Positions 23,349-40,561 are shown, counted from the first letter of the stretch. The stretch: 64,000 nt of DNA from Psilocybe azurescens (GCA_023853785.1 JAJIRX010000811.1:372001-436000), one strand, 5' to 3'. A program made the numbers and translations. The notes: generated by a model not told the origin, from the letters alone.

Positions 23349-24462
23349 TCATTCATTAATTGCAGCGATGATTTGAGCCAATTCAACGAACGAATCAACC
23401 ACATAGTCCACTTCCCCGCCCTCGGCCTTGCTTTTCACATCTATCGCTTCATTGTGCACATCTTCATCCTCATTGGGACGACGTACATAAATGGTACGCA
23501 TTCCCAGGCTTGCCGCTGCGCGTAGATCAAAAATGTGAGCAGCAACCATGGCACAGTCGTGAGGCTGCACGGATAGATGACGCATGGCTTCCAAGTAGGC
23601 TTTCGGGTTACTGTTAAGCGATATAGGTGGTCAGCGTGAGAAGGCCTGCGGATAAGAAAGGGGTTGGCGAACGGTTTGAATGTGTCAAAAAGCTCTGTGG
23701 AGAATATCATGTCCCAAGGTAAGCCTGCGTGCTTAGCCTTCAACCGCTATGATTAATTTCAGATGATGGAAGAGGAGGAGAGCCAATACCATATCAATCA
23801 ACAGGCGAACATTCCCATTGGATAGAGTAGCGATGATAGTATGCTTTTGAGTGCATTTAAACCCTCGACAGAATCGGGCCAGCCTTGAACATGCTTATAA
23901 GTTAGCTCAGATGATAAGTTCGATGAATAGCCTTGCATTCTGACCGTTCAGACGATGCCAGACGAGGTTGATAGATTGGCGGGTTTTTCTCATCCCACAA
24001 CCGACCAATGTGGGACCACTCTGGTTGGTTGAGTAGTTCATCCAAAATCTAATTCAAGCTGATGAGCTGTCTGCTACTCCGTGATTGCTAAACGTCACCT
24101 CTCTATGCATCAAATCAACATTTAGCGGACCTGAGGCACCAGCAGCAATCCGTCGTCTATCATGTCATTGGCAACCCTGAATGAGTTAGAAATGGGATTG
24201 TGTAACTTCCGAACACTGACGTATTCTTCATATAACCACTTCGCCATTCCTGAGCAAATTTGGCCCAGTCGGCAGTAACTAATACATAAAAAAATCGTAT
24301 GTGGGGTTGCGATTGAATAGAGGCAAAACGATTGATCCAGCGGAGCGCACCTGTTTCCGCCTTATAGTTCCCGCCCAACTGTTCCAGCTCGCCGATGACG
24401 CTGGTTCTCCAATCTACAACCGTTCCGAACACATCAAATATAAGAGCTTGAATTGGGGACAT
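23349..24462 (-). CDS. Type II haloacid dehalogenase-like HAD hydrolase
   Basis: Cytosolic HAD-superfamily hydrolase of the (S)-2-haloacid dehalogenase branch. Exons: 24462-24351, 24278-24221, 24156-24099, 24048-23945, 23883-23790, 23737-23673, 23610-23349. Motif I is FDVFGTVVDWR, with the nucleophile Asp near residue 10. Then come TADWAKFAQEWR, RRIAAGASGPLNVDLMHRE, LVWHRLN, the motif II segment ATLSNGNVRLLIDM, AKHAGLPWDMIFSTE, and the motif III/IV end PHDCAMVAAHIFDLRAAASLGMRTIYVRRP. Two opposite single-base errors occur: one base too many in T5 23984-23988 and one too few in T4 23845-23848. In bacteria the family releases halide from 2-haloacids; fungal members are mostly uncharacterised and may be phosphatases. 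The neighbouring oxidases make a catabolic role possible. Confidence 0.88.
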
Positions 24463-25263
24463 GAGATGCTGCTCCAGTCGTTGGTTCGTCCTCGTGCAGA
24501 AGACTGTTTGCTATCAAGAATAGGGAGATGGAAAACTGTATCACGAGGACATTGATTGGGAGCATAAGTTCCGGAATAAGGCTTAATAAATACTTTTACG
24601 TACTAAAAATATGAGAGGGGGCTGGTAAGGGTTGGTACGGGTTTACCATCACCATTAAGGCATATTGAGGTACACACGAAGGGTCCGTCCAGGGAGCATC
24701 ATAATGATTATAGGCACATTTCTTTAAGTATGTTGTACTCAAAATCCCATTACGTGAAGGTGCCTATGAGTTTCAATGGCAGACGGGTGTGCATGGCAAT
24801 GGATAAAATTTGGCCAGCACAGAGGATGAACTTGTCTAGGCGTCAAACAAAACCACGGGTGATAAGTTACTCTTTCTAGACAAACTTAATAGTAACCCTC
24901 TCTGAGCTCTGCTGATCCTCTTCCATCTCCACATATATCCCTTCCTTTCATATGCGTTAAGCAATTGGAAGTTTTGAATGGATTTCGGGGTGTGACCCGA
25001 CATCTTTAAGCGATATTGCGAACGCGATGGCCCTCTGTGGAGAGAGAATCTATGAGACGGCATGACTTAATTGTTATCCCCTGTTATACCCTCCCGAGCT
25101 TTGCTGGCGTACGGGACTCACTTAGGGCTTGGCCACGCTGCCGTGCCCAAAATTCGTGGAAACCGTGTGTATTATTTTTAGAGCTTCAAGGGTTCTGCAG
25201 GCGCATGTTGATGCATAAAAGGCGACGATGCTTTGAAGCAGCATGTAACACGACCACCCGGAT
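24463..25263. promoter_or_regulatory. Divergent intergenic region, HAD / GMC1
   Basis: 800 bases between the starts of the HAD gene (-) and the first GMC oxidoreductase (+). No exon seen. The arrangement allows shared control of the two genes. Confidence 0.35.
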
Positions 25264-27580
25264 ATGTATCCCGGGCAGGCTTTCCTTCTCACTCTTGTCC
25301 TTTTAGCTGTTAGTGTTAATGGCGTCCAAATTATTGGCGACGCCACAGATCTACCACATATTTCATTCGACTTTATTGTTGTAGGAGGTATACCATCACA
25401 TTTATCCCGTTATACAAACACTCAAGATTGCTGTGGGATGCAGGTGGAACAGCGGGCAATGTGATTGCCAACCGCCTTACGGAGAACCCTCGTATTTCCG
25501 TGCTAGTCCTCGAAGCCGGAGTAACGTGAGCTGCGTGATCTTGTCTCAGGAGCAATATCGGACTGAAACTGTCTTTTAAACATAGAAACGTGGATGCGAC
25601 CAATACTATCATTCCATTCTTTTGTCCGAGGGCTTCACCAGGAACACCGTTTGACTGGAATTTTACGACAACTCCGCAGCCAGGACTTGGGGGCCGTTCG
25701 ATACCTTATCCTAGAGGGCACATCTTGGGTGGATCGAGTTCTATCAGTGCGTATCAACATCTCGTGTGCAGATTTCTTGGTTAACTGGCTACATTATAGA
25801 CTACCTGGCATATACACGAGGGTCGACTTCCGACTGGGATCGCTACGCCAAGCTCTCAGGAGATGATGGATGGAACTGGAAAAGTATTCAAACTTATATT
25901 CAGAAAGTAAGGCCTAGAGCTGAGTAAATCTAGTTAAAAATAAATTCACATCTTCAACCTTTCATTTAGAACGAAGCGTGGACACCTCCCGTTGACATGC
26001 ACGATACACAAGGCCAATTCAATCCTGCAATCCACACAACCACGGGTGTTAACTCTGTCAGCCTGTCCGGATTTCCGCGACCCATTGATAGCCGCGTCAT
26101 TGCAACGACGCAGCAATTGAATGAATTTCCCTTCAATTTGGATATGAATTCTGGGAATCCTCTGGGAATAGGTAAGCTATGATTAGCTTCTAAATCATAA
26201 CCCTACATGACGCCGGTGGCACAGGTTGGATTCAGAATACCGTGAAAGGCGGGAGGAGGAGCAGCTCCGCGACATCGTATCTCGGCCCCAGTTTCATCAC
26301 TCGACCGAATTTACATGTACTCATTGGAACGAGAGTTACTCGTATTCTATCGACGCGCAAAAATTCTGGCCAACCACTTCTTACCACAGTAGAATTTGCT
26401 CAAAGTAAAACAGGAAAGCCTAATTCACGCAGCTTCGGGTACATGGGTACTAATCACCTGGTTCCAATTAGGTCCCCGCTTTCGTTTAACGGCCTCTAAA
26501 GAAGTTATCCTATCTGCAGGGACGGTGGGGACTCCTCATATCCTACTTAACTCTGGCATTGGCGATAAAAAAAAGCCTAGAGGCCCTGGATATTGCATCC
26601 GTGGTGAACCTACCAGACGTTGGTAGGAACTTGTCCGATCATTCTATTATTTCAAATTCATTCTTTGTCAACTCGACTGATACCTTTGATACTACAAAGA
26701 GGAACGCGACGTTGGCAGCAGCCCAATTAGCGCAGTGGACTCTAACTGAAAAGGGACCATTAGCTGCTACACCCATTGACCACTTGGGCTGGTTACGCCT
26801 CCCACAGAATGCTACCATCTTCAAGACGTTCCACGATCCCACCTCTGGACCAACTGCACCTCATTACGAGTTTCTCATTGCTGTACGTTGGTTATACCAC
26901 TCAATGATAGAATGCATGCCTTATACTCAACTTGTAGAATGGGATGCTTGGACCTAATCTGCCCGCAATGGGCAATTTTATAACAGTCAGCACGGCTGTT
27001 GTCTCTCCAGTATCTCGTGAGGCAACAGTAGCATATATTTTGGAGTTAACCCCTGATCTTTTCTGCTCCCAGGCGGAAATGTAACTTTAGCCACGAACGA
27101 CCCATTTGACGATCCTTTGGTCAATCCTAACCTCTTGGGTTCGAACTTTGATCTTTTACTATGCGAGAGGCACTACGTAGTGTCAAGAGATTTCTGTCTA
27201 GCGCGGCTTGGAAAGACTATGTTATTGCTCCTTTTGGCGCTCTTGCCGACACGGATACGGATGATAAGCTTAATGCCTACATTCGTGCTGGTGGCAACAC
27301 AGTCTTTCATCCAATAGGCACTGCGTCTATGTCTCCTAAAGGCGCCTCTTATGGCGTCGTTGACCCAGATCTGCTCCTGAAGGGTACATCGGGGTTGAGA
27401 ATCGTAGACGCTTCAGTTTTGGTACGCTTCCTCCGTCTCTTCGATATTATCATTAGCACTTACCATCCTCCAATTCACCTTCAACTCCAGCCATTTGTTC
27501 CAGGTGCACATCCACAGTTCCATGTCTACATCGTAGGAGAGCGTGCGTCAGATCTAGTTAAGCGGCTCTGGAACCTTTAG
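25264..27580 (+). CDS. GMC oxidoreductase 1, aryl-alcohol oxidase type (AA3_2)
   Basis: Secreted FAD enzyme that oxidises alcohols and makes hydrogen peroxide. Early exons are 25264-25387, 25444-25525, 25586-25746, 25800-25906, 25970-26171 and 26225 onward. A signal peptide (MYPGQAFLLTLVLLAV) precedes the dinucleotide-binding motif DFIVVGG-GTAGNVIANRL, then LVLEAG, the GMC signature 1 region YPRGHILGGSSS, and signature 2 in EVILSAGTVGTPHILLNSGIG. The C-terminus has the catalytic-region histidines in VFHPIGTASMSPKG and VPGAHPQFHVY. Frame errors: A8 at 26567-26574 is one too many, T4 at 27154-27157 one too few. The intron near 26440 is unclear. Tandem paralogue of the next gene. The aryl-alcohol preference is inferred from family resemblance; other alcohols are possible. 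Confidence 0.88.
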
Positions 27581-32112
<4,532 letters not shown>

Positions 32113-32514
32113 AGCGGTTAATATTTAGCAGCGTAATGGTGCTATTACGACAATGAGGCATTTGACGCCCATTGTCTAAAGGGTACTTTCATGGACTTTT
32201 AACATATACTACTTTAATCATGGGAAACGTTATTTCCAGTCAATCGTTATTTGTGCTTCAGTACGGAAGGCCTACAAGATAAGCATATAGAGATGTATCC
32301 AGCAGAAGTAAGTCTACACTAATAAGTACCTAGCCTTGTATTTATTGAACATCTGCCTATCTGGACTCTTGGGCGGTTGAGTCATCAGGTGGGAAATCTA
32401 GAGCAAGTTAATGGGGGAGTTATAAGAAGAAACAGTAATGAGATATGAAGTTATCAGTTATATTCAAAGTCTACTTAAAAGAGGATTTAAATAACGCAAT
32501 TTATGCTGTGATAG
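32113..32514. other. Intergenic, convergent 3' ends
   Basis: 400 bases between the ends of GMC2 (+) and the CmcJ-type gene (-). AT-rich, nothing recognised. Confidence 0.4.
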
Positions 32515-33490
32515 TTAGTCGTAGAACACAAGAGCTCTGAGCTCAATAGACTCCCTCGGGATCGACCCTTGGGGCGTTGTTGGGTCCTCAAACGCGGTGT
32601 GCGGTGTAAAAATAGCGATATTACTGTCTTGGGAAGAATCAAAGCTATAACATGAGGCGGAATTATCCATCCAGTGAGCCGAGAGTTTAGAACGCGTAGA
32701 TTTGACGCACCATTTAATCAATACAATCTCGTCCGGGGTCATTCCACGTAAGTACTTCCATCTCTGGTTCTCGTTATGCTTGACTGATAGGGTCTCTCCT
32801 TCATGATCAGAGTAAATAAGAGCCACAGGAAAGGTATCCTTTAGGTCTACACTTCTGTAATCACACAGTGCCAGAGGCCAGTCAATTGCTTCATGGCTAA
32901 TCGGTCGCCACAGATTAACGATTTGAAAGCGATTTTTCAGAAGCTTGGGAACATCCGAGGCTGGGATATGTCGGTGGACACGCGCAATCGATGACTTGTT
33001 AGTCTGATCAACATGAACCAAAGCCACTGGCTGGCGGAGGTCAGGGCTGTTATCAACTTGTCCTGGACGACGACGACGAATTGCTAGGGGAAAGTATGTT
33101 TAGAGAACTGTAAATTAGTAAGATATTGAAAAGCCCTACTGTGATCAAAAATTCTACTCGACTTGCGCCTGTAAGTTTTTTAATCAAGTCGGCACTCTCG
33201 GGGTAATATTGTGAGCGTATCTCCTCTTCGGTGGCAAAAGAGGTATGTTTAGAAGTGTGTCGAAAGAATTGGAACCCGTTAATGTCCAGAGATACACTGT
33301 CTTCCTTCCCGCGAATGTTTTCGATTACGACTTCCTTTGCCTCGCGTATAATGTTGGTCTCGGGTACACCGGTCTTTGGATTGACGTCGACACGAGAGTA
33401 TGCTCGACTACCGTCCTCTGGCGCGACAGAATATAGAAGCTTCGTAGTGATCGTTGTGACTGGTGAGATGGGGGTTCCAGAGATCGACAT
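32515..33490 (-). CDS. CmcJ/AsaB-type Fe(II)/2-oxoglutarate oxygenase
   Basis: Protein of 284 residues in the family containing CmcJ (cephamycin), fungal AsaB-type hydroxylases and GA4-desaturase-like enzymes, which often tailor natural products. Exons 33490-33140, 33083-32711, 32644-32515. Landmarks: FQFFRHTSKHTSF, then EFFDHTIRRRRPGQVDNSP across the first splice, ALVHVDQT (His-x-Asp metal ligands), VNLWRPISHEAIDWPLALCD, YLRGMTPDEIVLIKC-FDSS across the second splice, and TPHTAFEDP, RESIELRALVFYD at the end. The A5 run on the plus strand at 33147-33151 is one base short; adding it gives exact phase. The second intron is 66 bases and contains no stop, so retention would keep the frame. The substrate is unknown; it sits beside two GMC oxidases. 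Confidence 0.88.
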
Positions 33491-34043
33491 TGCAAGTCTT
33501 TAATATTGGGGAAATTGGATATTCACTAGGAGTATCACCGAGATTGAGCGCTGGGTTGAAACTGTAAACAACAGGCCTCCGTTTTAATGCACTTTTATAT
33601 AAGATATGCTCCAGGCATATATATTTACGGAATAAATGGTAACTTACTTACTAATGTCCTGAACAGTGATTACAAAGTCTTGAACCAGCCTTTGCAAAAG
33701 TTCATTCAAACTCGTGGCTGCCTGACTCGTCATCCAAACGGAATACACTGGCATACGCTGACGTGATTTATGAGATGAACCTTGTTAATTTTGAACAGAT
33801 TTGTAACAATGTGAAGCTTGTTTGTAAGGAAGTTTCTTGAAGCATAATGAGGCTTGCGTCAATACGGAAGGTTCTTTCCATCGAGGATGCACCAAATTTG
33901 ATCAAGACCTAACCTTCTATGCACCCCTATGCCCACGCAGTTCCAGCATAGAAAAATCGCACCTATCGGGAGTAATGCTTTCAACTCAACCTTGTCGATA
34001 ATGATGTTTGCGTTAACGCTATCCCAAAAATAATGCGCATTGC
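33491..34043. other. Intergenic; holds the outer end of the left inverted-repeat arm
   Basis: Includes the CmcJ promoter (gene on minus strand) and, from about 33870, sequence matching the reverse complement of about 44935-45110. No gene. Confidence 0.5.
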
Positions 34044-37010
34044 TCAAGAATCATGGCCTCCAACGGCGCCTATCAAAAATTCCCACCATTTGTCCGAGAA
34101 TCGTCGGATACCGTCCTCATCTATCCCTCCCCACCTCCCCTCCAGTAGTGCATTTCCACGACTCGCATGCCGTGGTCTCCCTCCAGAGATATGTCTATCA
34201 TGGTACACCACCCTACGTTTAAAATAGTACCGCCTCATCACTGGTTTTATATCATCCAATACCTTGCGAATCGGGGAGTGTACCTCATGGTACTGCTGCT
34301 TCAGAGGCTTGATGTACAAACAAGCAACGTAGAATAGAAGACTGGCGCTTCGACTCTGAGACGATCTATGTTCATATGCTGGCATGGCCTCGCGCAACGT
34401 GGACCAATAGTTAGTGGAAGAGTCACCAGCATTAGCGACTACAGCAGAATGGCGAAACGAGAAGTCATCGATAGTCATAAAAGGCGAGTTGGGATGGGCT
34501 GTTAGGCCATCGTCTGTTGCTATTTCGGTCTCCATCTCATCCATTTCCGCTTCCAGTCGCTCGATGATGAATATGAGGTTCGAAATAAGAACTTTAATCA
34601 TGTGTCGGGCCTGCGTCGGGTATTTCGAGTGCTCTTGTGACGTCCCGTCAAGGCTGGACTTTGCTGCGTGGGTGCCATATCTGGCATACATCTCCACCAG
34701 GTAAGAAGTGATCCATCCCGCCTCTGTCATAAAGACGAGCATTTGACGATGAGCGTGAAACGATTGATGATGTTGTTCAGAGTCGATAGAGGGCGCATCG
34801 ACAACGGACAGGAAGAAAGATTTGACAATATTCGCATACTGATAGCAGAAGGCTATTCGTTCGATATTGAGATCATTGAAATGGTCCAATCAAAGTTAGT
34901 TAGCATGTATGTGCGAGACATAGAAAATGATCAAATTGGCTACTCACCAAATCGATCTTCTAAAATACCGCATTTCAAGATATTTTCCTTGAATCCTGCA
35001 TAATCCATCAATAAACTTGGTGGTAAACGAATCATTCCATCGCCATTGTGCGGTGAGTCGGAAGATATATCGTCATCGTCCATAGACATCATACGTTCGT
35101 TCCAATCCTTCCTGAGTTTCCTTGGCTTCCCCAACAAGTCGCGCACCAACCTCATCTGAAGTTCCATAACATGTGTCGAAAGCATTGTCAAGGGATGATT
35201 CTTAAGCATGACTCGAGACAGAAAGATTAGCATATTTTCGTGATGAAGAACCTCCCATGCTTCCCTCCCACGGAGGCCCCGACCGTCATTGAGATAGAGA
35301 AAGTCAGAAATTGTTGGGGTGAATGCAGCATATCGGCCTGTTCGATTACGACCTTGAGGTATCTGCTTCTCGACATCTTCAACAATTCGACGCAAGTACC
35401 TGTTCCGCCTTTCTTGATCACCAAATGGATCCACAGGGTCGTTCCAACGCTTCGATCGTCCCATAATATCCAATGATACTTCCTCGAAGCAATAATAGAC
35501 GGCGGATAGAATGTGGACAGTATGAAGCGAACCGGTTCCTTCGTTCTGAACCACCTCACGAAGTCCTTTTGCGGTGTCATACAGTGGCAGCTCAGTGCCC
35601 CACCTCCGTCGATGAACTGAGAGGTCCGGTTGGCGGTCGTGAATACCCTGCACATATGCGTCTCGAATCGCTAACCAGGCAAGATCAAATTGTGTCCATG
35701 TGCCTTGACTCCACGTTGAAGCGATAGAAGGTATGACGTGGTGTTTATCAAGAACCATGACTCCTCGTAAACACAATTTCCGAGGCAGGGTGTTCAGATA
35801 AGGGAGAAGAAAAGAGCATGCGCGAAATGCAGCCTTCGAGATCATACGGAAAGCTTGTGATTGGGGAGATTTGTAAGCACATTGCGAGGGCGGACTCTTA
35901 CCAAGATATAGGAAAGGAAAATAGAAAGGAAATCCTTGGAGGGTAGGGAGGATAGTGGTAGCGATGAGGAAGATTGACGAGAGCCCAATGATTACGACGA
36001 CGGGGATCGCAACGTTCGACTGAAGGGAAAAGAGAAAGTCGATCATCCCGGCGAAGAAAAGAACTAGGGCTGCCTGGAGGAGAAGTGGTAAAGTTGCAAA
36101 GATTTGTGGGACCCGCCATTTTTCAAGCCCCTCTGAGCGCATGTGGAATAGAGATAAGATTTGTTTCGGGGTCAGATCGGGGTACGATTGGTGTTCACGC
36201 AGCCATTGCAGAGATACGATTCCAACCAGAACCGTTGTAAGACTAAGCACAAGACTCAAAAACCAGCATATATTCACTCGGACAGATGATGCGGTGGGAG
36301 AGAAAGGAGGAACGGATATCGTGGAGGAGTTGAGGGAAGAGGTAATCACCAACACAAGATTCTCGATAGGGTCTGGTTGAAGACTTTTGTATGATTCGAT
36401 CACGAAAGCCGTCGCCACGGCAGAAAACAAACCTGCCTTGAGAAACAATCCAAATCAGTACCACCATACCATGAACCAACCATGAACTATAGAAGAGACC
36501 TACAAATATTAAGAGATTCTGTACTTCATCCTTCCATGCTTCGCACCGCATCTTGTCTTTCTTGATCAAAGGTTCGAGGACTATACGCCAAGTGTCTCCG
36601 TCAGGTTTTGGAGGAGCGAATTGGTATGGATCATGGAGTTCCCATACACTCGGAGGTTGCTGGTCGCATTCTGCTTTCCATCCATTTTCGGTCGGTACAT
36701 GTTCGTGGTTTGACATTGAGAGATAGAGTCCGAGGTGATTCTACATTACGATGAATGTCATTCGATGGCCTTTAGCGTTTGCGAGTGAAAATCCGGGCAT
36801 CGTGACAGCCATAGTATGGTCAGCTTTTCCCAGTCGATGATGATGGCTACGAACGTGATGGGGACTTCAATAGAACTCGATATATTTATTTATGTCGTAA
36901 ACACCGTCGCGGATATTCTTCTGCAAGGTTGAACACTTGAAGCTTGAACTTGAGGCTTGAGGCCTTGAGGATTGACTAACAGATTTAAAAGCAGGCAATA
37001 GTTGTAGGAC
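33870..37010 (-). repeat. Left arm of a large inverted duplication
   Basis: Reverse complement of 42965-45110, covering a DUF6535 gene with about 290 bases upstream and about 170 downstream. Coding parts are almost identical between arms, flanks less so. This arm contains about 970 bases (roughly 34362-35332) that the right arm lacks. Inner end marked by caggcaatagttgta here and tacaactattgcctg on the right. Confidence 0.95.
34044..36716 (-). CDS. DUF6535 membrane protein, intact copy
   Basis: Three exons, 36716-36488, 36432-34948 and 34852-34044, give 840 residues with consistent phase and no frame error. The N-terminus contains the DUF6535 lead (DPYQFAPPKPDG, then CEAWKDEVQNLLIFVGLF). After the first intron follow SAVATAFVIESYKSLQPD, VNICWFLSLVLSLTTVLVGI, LQWLREHQSYPDLTP, LPLLLQAALVLFFAGMIDFL and IPVVVIIGLSSIFLIATTIL, so four membrane helices. 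The long soluble C-terminal half is helical without a named domain. DUF6535 genes are numerous in mushrooms and have no known function. Intron 2 has a classic ctaac branch site. An inverted, broken second copy lies at 43240. Confidence 0.9.
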
Positions 37011-37836
37011 ATGGTGGCCGGTGGACCGGTGCAGCTTTTTGCTTGGCGTTCAGTTTAGATCGGACGGGTGGTGATTTATATAGGAACTCGCCGATCCGTC
37101 GATGGTATCACAGACCTGTCAAACTGACATGCGTCGACGGGACCCCCAGCTTTCTTACAGGGTTGACGTTCTGAACACCAATAGGAAGTTTATAGATCTC
37201 ACTGGGTCGAGTAGAAGGAGCCTTTTATTTTATTTTATCCAGGTTTTCGAATGTATTTGAGTGTGTATACCAATAGGTGGATGTATAAAGCGGTAAAACA
37301 AGTTCTATATACCTGGATACCTGAAGCAGACGTTCGAGAGAGCCACAGCCGACACCGGCAGTCACAGTGTAGGTCAACTACTGTTGCCCTTTAAAATCAG
37401 GGTGATGAAAAATTTCTACCTGCGCAAACTCCTTCAGCATATGGTATACCTGAGCTGCAAAAGCAGGCAGGATATCATCCAACGTGCACAGCAGCCTGAT
37501 GATTGAATTGTCTAACAGCCCGAATGGCCCCTGTAAAGCTCCTATTGGCCATTTGTCGGGACGACGATGCTACGCAGGACACCCTGTTATAACCAAGCAT
37601 ATCCTGTGCACACTTATTGTGATTAAATTAGGAGGGTTAGACCACCTAGCACTCCTGATTAAATATTTTGTGTACGACACGATCGGGATCAGGCATTTTC
37701 ATGAGAGGCAAGTACAAGGCTAGATTGGACTTGAGAAATACATGGTATGAGTACAGAATGTTAAGTATTTGTATATGCTTCGATGTCTGAATTCAACAAA
37801 AGGCAGAAAGTTACTTAGTTAACTGCTGACGAAAAG
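36717..37836. other. Intergenic, inner flank of the left arm
   Basis: To about 37010 it duplicates the right arm (DUF6535 promoter). The rest, to the end of the TauD gene, shows no gene. Confidence 0.45.
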
Positions 37837-39347
37837 TTAAAGCTTTTCTGTCGGTACCTCAGCCTGGGGCGTGAGGCGTACGGCGTGCCTACGGAAAGTT
37901 GGGCTGAAGTCAGGGATTGCAGAATGCGCTGTCACTCGGTTATCCTGTGAAAAGGAGTTACATGTTGAATAAGAGAATGTTGTAGATTTAACGAGACGTA
38001 CCCAGACGACGACAGTCCCAGGTTCGTATCGTGCTCTGATCTGGAAGTCGGCACCCTTGGAGATATGGTCGAAGAGGAATTTGAGAAGATACTCAGATTC
38101 CTCAGATTTGAAGCCAACGATGTGTCTCGTGAATCCTTGGTTGACGTAAAGAGCTTTCTCTCCAGTTACTGGGTGGACACGGACAAGAGGGTGCTACATG
38201 ACGGGTTGAACACTGGTGTCAGAGCTTGTATAGCAAGACGAACCTCAGTCTCAACGGGTTCCCTGCGAACGGGGCCGTTGCGCTTTCTTGAGAACTCGGC
38301 CTGGTAGACGGCAGAGTGGAGGGCCTTGAGGCCTTCAAGGCGCTTCTTGAATTCCGGAGACAGACGGTTGTATGCCTCAACTTGAGAAAGGAAAAGAGTG
38401 TCTCCACCTCCAACTTCGGGCTAGTAGAGATAAAGTGTATTAGTTATATGCGAGTTGTGTTAGAGTTTAATCGCAGCATACTTGGTCGAGAATGAAGAAG
38501 AAAGTGGTGCCGGGGGTTGGCGCTCATATGAAACATCAGAATGCCACGAAGTGTGGTTGGCGCGATTAGAGCCAGCGTATTCTTGAAAATATCATGCTGA
38601 GCATCGCGATAAACTATGCAACAGCCATTGTTAGTATGAAGTAAGAATCGACGTCTCTTAGATGTGCACTGACCAACGTGGAACTCTGGGAATCCCTTCA
38701 CATTGCCAGAGGTGGGGTGAACGTGGATGGGGCCGAAGTGTCTTGAATCACAATCAGTTTCTTTGCTCCCATAAGCTAGAAATGCCAGGGCACCACATAC
38801 TTTGCGATCTCAATCTGGCGCTCAGGGCCCAGATCCTTGAAATCCTGATCACGGAAAACAACAACCTTCCTCTCAGCAACCAAAAGAGCCAGCTCGTCAA
38901 GACCCTCTTTCCAAGGGATGATAGCTGAATTCCTTCGACCTCAGTACCGAGGTATGGGCTGATATGGGTGGTCTTGACGTTGGGAGTAAGGAGATGGGGC
39001 TTCTTGCGGTCAGCGCGCGATCCAGGATCGACGTGATCTGTAGGACCACGGTTTAATAAACAACGAAGGTGTTTCGAGGAATGAGTCATAGCCTACCAAA
39101 GAGCTCCAGAGGAGGGAACTTCTCGGTGACGTCCAGATGAGGCAGGTAGGATGGGTAAGAAGGGCCCTGCTAGAGTGGTCAATACGCTAGAAGAGACAAC
39201 AATTTGGAGATTTACTTTGGCCGCGACCTCAGCTTTCACTTCATTAACCTCCTCAGTTTTGACCGCTTCAGTAGCTTTCAGGTTCTGCTTTGCAGCTTGG
39301 ATTGGGTCAGACACGACTGGTTCGATTTGCGAGACAGAAGGTGCCAT
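37837..39347 (-). CDS. TauD/TfdA-type alpha-ketoglutarate dioxygenase
   Basis: Non-heme Fe(II)/2-oxoglutarate dioxygenase of the taurine dioxygenase family, about 400 residues. Exons: 39347-39216, 39166-39097, 39037-38801, 38741-38674, 38613-38482, 38420-38002, 37944-37837. Landmarks: YPSYLPHLDVTEKFPPLELF, THISPYLGTEVEGIQL, LDELALLVAERKVVVFRDQ, HFGPIHVHPTSGNVKG, SWHSDVSYE (His-x-Asp iron ligands), LHSAVYQAEFSRKRNGPV, HPVTGEKALYVNQGFTRHI, and WDNRVTAHSAI with the distal iron His and nearby Arg residues (RRHAVRLTP) that bind 2-oxoglutarate. Frame shortfalls: near 38914, near 38563, G5 at 38512-38516 and near 38185. All catalytic residues are present. Fungal members release sulfite from sulfonates or act on other acids; the substrate cannot be told here. 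It lies in the spacer of the inverted duplication. Confidence 0.88.
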
Positions 39348-40561
39348 TTCGAGATGTTACAAGTGTCTGAAAGAGTTGAAAAGAGCAAAGCAGATAGACG
39401 CTGTATACTTTCATCTCCATCCTGCCAGGGTATTTATATACACTGTTCTAGGACGAGAGCATTATGGTATCAGCGCAATATAGAAGCAATATGGCCAACC
39501 AACGACGCAATACAGATACTGTAGCCATGGCTAGACATCCGTGTTCTAAGCACGCCTTATCTGAGAAAAATAGGAAACCGGAGCGTCAGATGACAACAAC
39601 GATGACTTACTGTGAGATGCCTTTCTCCTGTACTGGAGAATATTAGATGACCTGCGACCAAGATAGATGTACAATATGACGCGCTTTAAGCCTCCGATGG
39701 CGCAACCACAGAGCATTTTCACGGTTAGCCTTCCGGGTTGCTCTTGGGCAGCAATCAATGGAGCGGAGGTGGATAAATGTAGTGTTTTTCGTCGTTATCC
39801 AGGGCCGACAATTGGCTAGGATGATTGAAAGGTTATAGCTGGCAATTATGGCATCAAAAGAGGCGCCGTGCTCGAACGCCGACGCACTCTGTCGGAGCTG
39901 GTAGTCGGACTCTGAATAATAGGACAGACGACCGTATTGATTGAACTTTAGGCTTGACTTGAAAGGCCAGCCTCAATGCAAGTCACTACCAACATATCCC
40001 ATGTTCCACGTACACACAAGCTGTCGTGATTTCGGCTCAAATAATTCGCCCGTCTTTCTCTCCGATTTAGTCAACTCGCAGTCCGTACCCGTGTTTCTTA
40101 CCCGAAATTCAAATTGCATACCCCGAAATACAAAGCAGGGTCACCTGCGATGAAATTCGTCAATAACGGCAGAGATGGCAAAATACAGCCCAAAGCTGTA
40201 ATTTGTGATACATGGATGGCGTTCGAACGCCCTTTATGATCGGGCAGGCCTCAAGAAAATGTCCTATAACAATTGCCTAAGCTACTGTGCGATACGTACT
40301 ATAGTGTCCAACCTCCAGATGCAAAAGAAACTCCGGTACAAAACAGCAAAAGCAAAATTATGAACGTCCAAAAGGTCAAGATGTATGGCTGGGTATAACG
40401 GCGCCAACAGGGATATTAGGTAGCGTAGACTTTTATGGGTTAACGGAAAGGGGAGTGCATGTTGTTGTGGTGCGTGGTTGTGTCGTGTATTAGGGGACTC
40501 GTATAGTTAGATAGGGGAGGGAAGTTAGCAAGAAAGTTTTCATGAAAAGAAGCCGAATCCA
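39348..40561. other. Intergenic, 1.2 kb
   Basis: Between the TauD start and the 3' end of the next minus-strand gene. Promoter of TauD at the left; otherwise stop-rich with no gene. Confidence 0.45.
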
